A stretch of DNA of 54,697 bases, taken from Euzebyales bacterium (GTDB lineage Bacteria; Actinomycetota; Nitriliruptoria; Euzebyales; JAHELV01). The translations under genes and the position numbers were made by a program. Positions 52,731 through 54,697 of this stretch are shown here, piece by piece (the stretch's first letter is position 1; every line of letters begins with the position of its first letter). The notes under the pieces were generated by a model, which was not told the origin of the DNA, searched no databases, and saw only the letters and a list, made by a program, of their open reading frames with translations. Location: contig DASUUK010000033.1 of NCBI GenBank assembly GCA_036374135.1, positions 1 through 54,697 on the forward strand, in the 5' to 3' direction.

Positions 52731-54371
52731 GTGTGCTGCGTCGCGCTGGTCATCCTGCTGACCGGCTGCGACACCACGGGGGAGACGGACGCCGTCACCC
52801 CGTCCGCGTCGCCGTCCGCCAGTCCTCCACCTGTCGCGGGCGCTCCCGTCGGCGGGACACTGCGCTGGGCCATCGCACGGCCGTCGGCGATCGGGCCGAC
52901 GGACGCCGCAGACGACGCCGCCATCCTCATCGTCGACATGCTCTTCGATTCGCTGACCGCCGTCGCCGTCGACGGCACCGTACGTCCGCGCGCGGCGGTG
53001 CGGTGGCGGTCCGCCGACGACGGCCGAACCTGGCGGTTCACGCTCCGCCGCGGCGCCCGCTATCACGACGGCACACCGGTGCGTCCCGAGGACTTCGCCG
53101 TGTCGTGGGGACGCACCGTGGCGCGCGGCGTGACCGGGTCCCACCTGCAGGACGTCGAGGGCTACCGCGCGGTGCGAGCGGGCCGCGCCACGCGGCTGGC
53201 CGGTGTCCGGGCGCTCGACGACGTCACGCTGGAGGTGCGGCTGAACCGGCCCGCGATGGACCTGCCGGCCCTCGTCGCCCATCCCACGCTCGCGCCGGTC
53301 CCACGGGGCCGAGGCGGCGCAGGTCGGTTCGCCCGCAACCCCGTCGGCAACGGCCCGTACCGCATGACCGAGCCGTGGCGAAGCGGCGCGTTCATCCGCG
53401 TGGAACGCGACCGGCGGTGGCGCAACGGACCACGGGACTCCTCGGCGGCACACGTCGGTGAGATCGTCTTCCGCATCATCGACGCCGACGGGGCCTATGT
53501 CGCGTTCCAGCAGGGGCGCATCGATGTCGCACCCGTGCCGGCCGGCGCCCTCCGGCAGGCGCAGCGGGCCTATGGTTCCGCCGAGCATGGGGAAGGTCCG
53601 GGTGTCGTCGACAATCCACTGCCGGCGCTGTACTTCCTGGCCTTTGCGGTCGACAGTCCGCCGTGGAACGATCCTGACGTACGCCGCGCGTTGAGCCGGG
53701 CCATCGACCGTCAGGCACTGGTCGACGACCAGCGCGACCTGGCCCTGGATCCGGCGTACTGGATCGTGCCTCCGGCGCTCGCCCGCATCGACAGGCCGGC
53801 GTGTGACTCGTGCATGCACCTGCCGTCGCTCGCGACGGCGGCGTTCCGGGACGCGGGCGTCGGCGAGATCACCCTGACGATCGACAGTGGCGCCGGGCAC
53901 GAGCAGGTGGCGGAGCAGATCCGTCGGGATCTGGCCGACGCGGGTGTGACGCTGACCGTGCGCGCGCTGCCGTTCGAGGAGTACCTGAGCGCGATGGAGT
54001 CGGGCAGCCTCGGGCTGTACCGGTTCGGATGGCGAGCTCAGCATCCGACCGCCGGAAGCATGCTCGAGGCGATCGTGCGCTCCGGCGCGCCGTGGGAGCC
54101 AGGTGACGGCGCCAACTACGGGGGCTACGCCGATGCGCGCGTCGACGCCCTGCTCGACCGGGCACGCCGGGAGGACTCGGCACTCGAACGTGAGCGTCTC
54201 TGGGCGCGGGCCGAGGGCCGGGCGCTGCGGGACCAGGCCGTGGTGCCGCTGTTCAGCCTCCGCCAGCGGACCGTCGTCGGCGCGCGTGTGCGTGACCTGA
54301 CGATCACACCGTGGGGGACCGCGACGCCCGAGCGTGTGCGGCTCGTCGCCGAACCCGACATCGAGTCCTGA
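52731..54371 (+). CDS. Family 5 (peptide/nickel-type) ABC substrate-binding lipoprotein
   Basis: A 546-aa SBP_bac_5 protein. CVALVILLTGC is a lipobox, followed by a Ser/Pro linker. The fold includes GGTLRWAIARPSAIGP, WRFTLRRGARYHDGTPVRPEDFAVSW, NPVGNGPYRM and VRRALSRAIDRQALVD. It binds oligopeptides or similar ligands outside the membrane. GTG 52731 is the only canonical in-frame start near the signal, yet it omits basic residues (NGVVRRVL) encoded just upstream, so the real start may be CTG 52728 or further 5'. The partial ATPase gene converging from the right is of the same transporter class. Confidence 0.9.
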   Translation: MCCVALVILLTGCDTTGETDAVTPSASPSASPPPVAGAPVGGTLRWAIARPSAIGPTDAADDAAILIVDMLFDSLTAVAVDGTVRPRAAVRWRSADDGRTWRFTLRRGARYHDGTPVRPEDFAVSWGRTVARGVTGSHLQDVEGYRAVRAGRATRLAGVRALDDVTLEVRLNRPAMDLPALVAHPTLAPVPRGRGGAGRFARNPVGNGPYRMTEPWRSGAFIRVERDRRWRNGPRDSSAAHVGEIVFRIIDADGAYVAFQQGRIDVAPVPAGALRQAQRAYGSAEHGEGPGVVDNPLPALYFLAFAVDSPPWNDPDVRRALSRAIDRQALVDDQRDLALDPAYWIVPPALARIDRPACDSCMHLPSLATAAFRDAGVGEITLTIDSGAGHEQVAEQIRRDLADAGVTLTVRALPFEEYLSAMESGSLGLYRFGWRAQHPTAGSMLEAIVRSGAPWEPGDGANYGGYADARVDALLDRARREDSALERERLWARAEGRALRDQAVVPLFSLRQRTVVGARVRDLTITPWGTATPERVRLVAEPDIES

Positions 54372-54397
54372 GCGGTCGAGATCTCCGTCCTGGCACG

Positions 54398-54417
54398 GCG
54401 CCGCCCCGGTGCGGCGC
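54398..54417. terminator. Terminator between convergent peptide-transport genes
   Basis: GCGCCGC and GCGGCGC form a 7-bp stem with a 6-base loop, 26 bases beyond the binding-protein stop and before the end of the minus-strand genes. Confidence 0.6.
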
Positions 54418-54435
54418 GGTGCGGGGGAGCGGGCG

Positions 54436-54495
54436 TCACTCGTCGCGGATGCGTGGGTCCAGGACGCCGTCGAGCAGGTCGACCAGTTGCCGCCG
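54436..54495 (-). pseudogene. Apparent remnant of a DppB-type permease C-terminus
   Basis: Directly after the TAG of the ATPase (54496-54498), and in the same frame, the minus strand encodes RRQLVDLLDGVLDPRIRDE and then TGA. This resembles the conserved tail of DppB/OppB permeases (LLVDLLYAVLDPRIR). No start codon or permease body accompanies it. It may be the stump left by a deletion within a peptide-transport operon, or chance. Confidence 0.45.
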
Positions 54496-54697
54496 CTAGA
54501 GCACCGCCGCCCGTCGCTCGGCGAAGAAGCAGGCGCTCGGGTGTCCGTGGTCGAACCGGTCGATGAGCTCCGGCTCCTCCTGTGCACAGCGGTCTTCGGC
54601 CTTCCAGCACCGGGTGCGGAAGTTGCATCCTGACGGAGGGTCGGACGGGCTCGGCAGGTCTCCCTCGAGCAGGATCCGGTCGCGCTTGTCGCGCTTG
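54496..54697 (-). CDS. Oligopeptide ABC transporter ATP-binding protein, C-terminal end (partial)
   Basis: 67 codons to the TAG at 54496-54498; the gene continues beyond the window. [20 protein letters not shown] followed by a third and fourth Cys (DRC, SAC) is the oligo_HPY C-terminal domain of DppD/DppF/OppD/OppF ATPases, which can hold an iron-sulfur cluster. Which of these it is cannot be told from the tail. It probably energises uptake with the binding protein encoded next door. Confidence 0.85.
   Translation of the reverse strand, partial: KRDKRDRILLEGDLPSPSDPPSGCNFRTRCWKAEDRCAQEEPELIDRFDHGHPSACFFAERRAAVL

Noticed and set aside
52371-54587. A 738-codon open frame on the minus strand across secG and the binding protein
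   Set aside because: Antisense to two recognised genes, with Arg/Asp/His-rich random-looking translation.

Overview
The window reads as chromosome of a high-GC, probably deep-branching actinomycete (Actinomycetota). Evidence: very GC-rich third codon positions on both strands, many GTG starts, a four-S1-domain ribosomal protein S1, WhiA, an ANTAR response regulator of the PdtaR type, a RapZ with an Arg Walker-A loop, and an actinobacterial gene order. The M. tuberculosis chromosome carries the same blocks as Rv1626-Rv1638 (PdtaR, polA, rpsA, coaE, uvrB, MBL hydrolase, uvrA) and Rv1420-Rv1423 / Rv1436-Rv1440 (uvrC, rapZ, yvcK-like, whiA; gap, pgk, tpiA, secG). The exact genus cannot be read from the sequence; a Nitriliruptoria/Euzebyia-like lineage is a guess.

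Layout: (1) 1-7338: end of an ANTAR response regulator, then a branched-chain amino acid ABC importer (livH-M-G-F), a lipoprotein of unknown role and, on the other strand, the substrate-binding lipoprotein. (2) 7656-12634: polA, rpsA, coaE. (3) 12724-31813: an accessory block separating coaE from uvrB. It holds moaA, cstA with a Cys-Cys thioredoxin-like partner, a complete polyhydroxybutyrate locus (XRE regulator, phasin, phaC, phaA, phaB), an eight-cistron molybdenum hydroxylase cluster of the cox type (S-L-M-D-E-F-mocA-G), and an AbiEi/DUF559-type nuclease-like gene bracketed by inverted repeats. (4) 32034-45360: uvrB, aldose epimerase, MBL hydrolase, a GGDEF-EAL membrane protein, uvrA, a fasciclin lipoprotein, uvrC, rapZ. 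(5) 45357-52683: yvcK-like gene, whiA, gap-pgk-tpiA, an inserted BlaI/M56-peptidase pair, secG. (6) 52731-54697: a family-5 peptide-binding lipoprotein, convergent with the end of an oligopeptide ABC ATPase followed by what looks like a remnant of a permease.

How the parts fit: phaA, phaB and phaC make PHB from acetyl-CoA and the phasin coats granules. moaA feeds molybdopterin synthesis, and mocA/coxD/coxE/coxF would mature the Mo enzyme CoxSLM. Its active-site loop reads AYRGAGR and its order is S-L-M, both typical of form II enzymes rather than true CO dehydrogenase. A membrane-anchored CoxG suggests coupling to the respiratory chain.

The most unusual features are the roughly 25-bp repeat family flanking (and supplying the start codon of) the DUF559-type gene, the in-frame mocA-coxG junction with no stop codon, the replacement of the usual small CstA partner by a Cys-Cys protein, and a shared -10/start architecture (CTASGATTGG then ATG or GTG) at moaA, uvrB and uvrC that predicts leaderless mRNAs. 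No tRNA, rRNA, CRISPR array or recognisable insertion sequence was seen.
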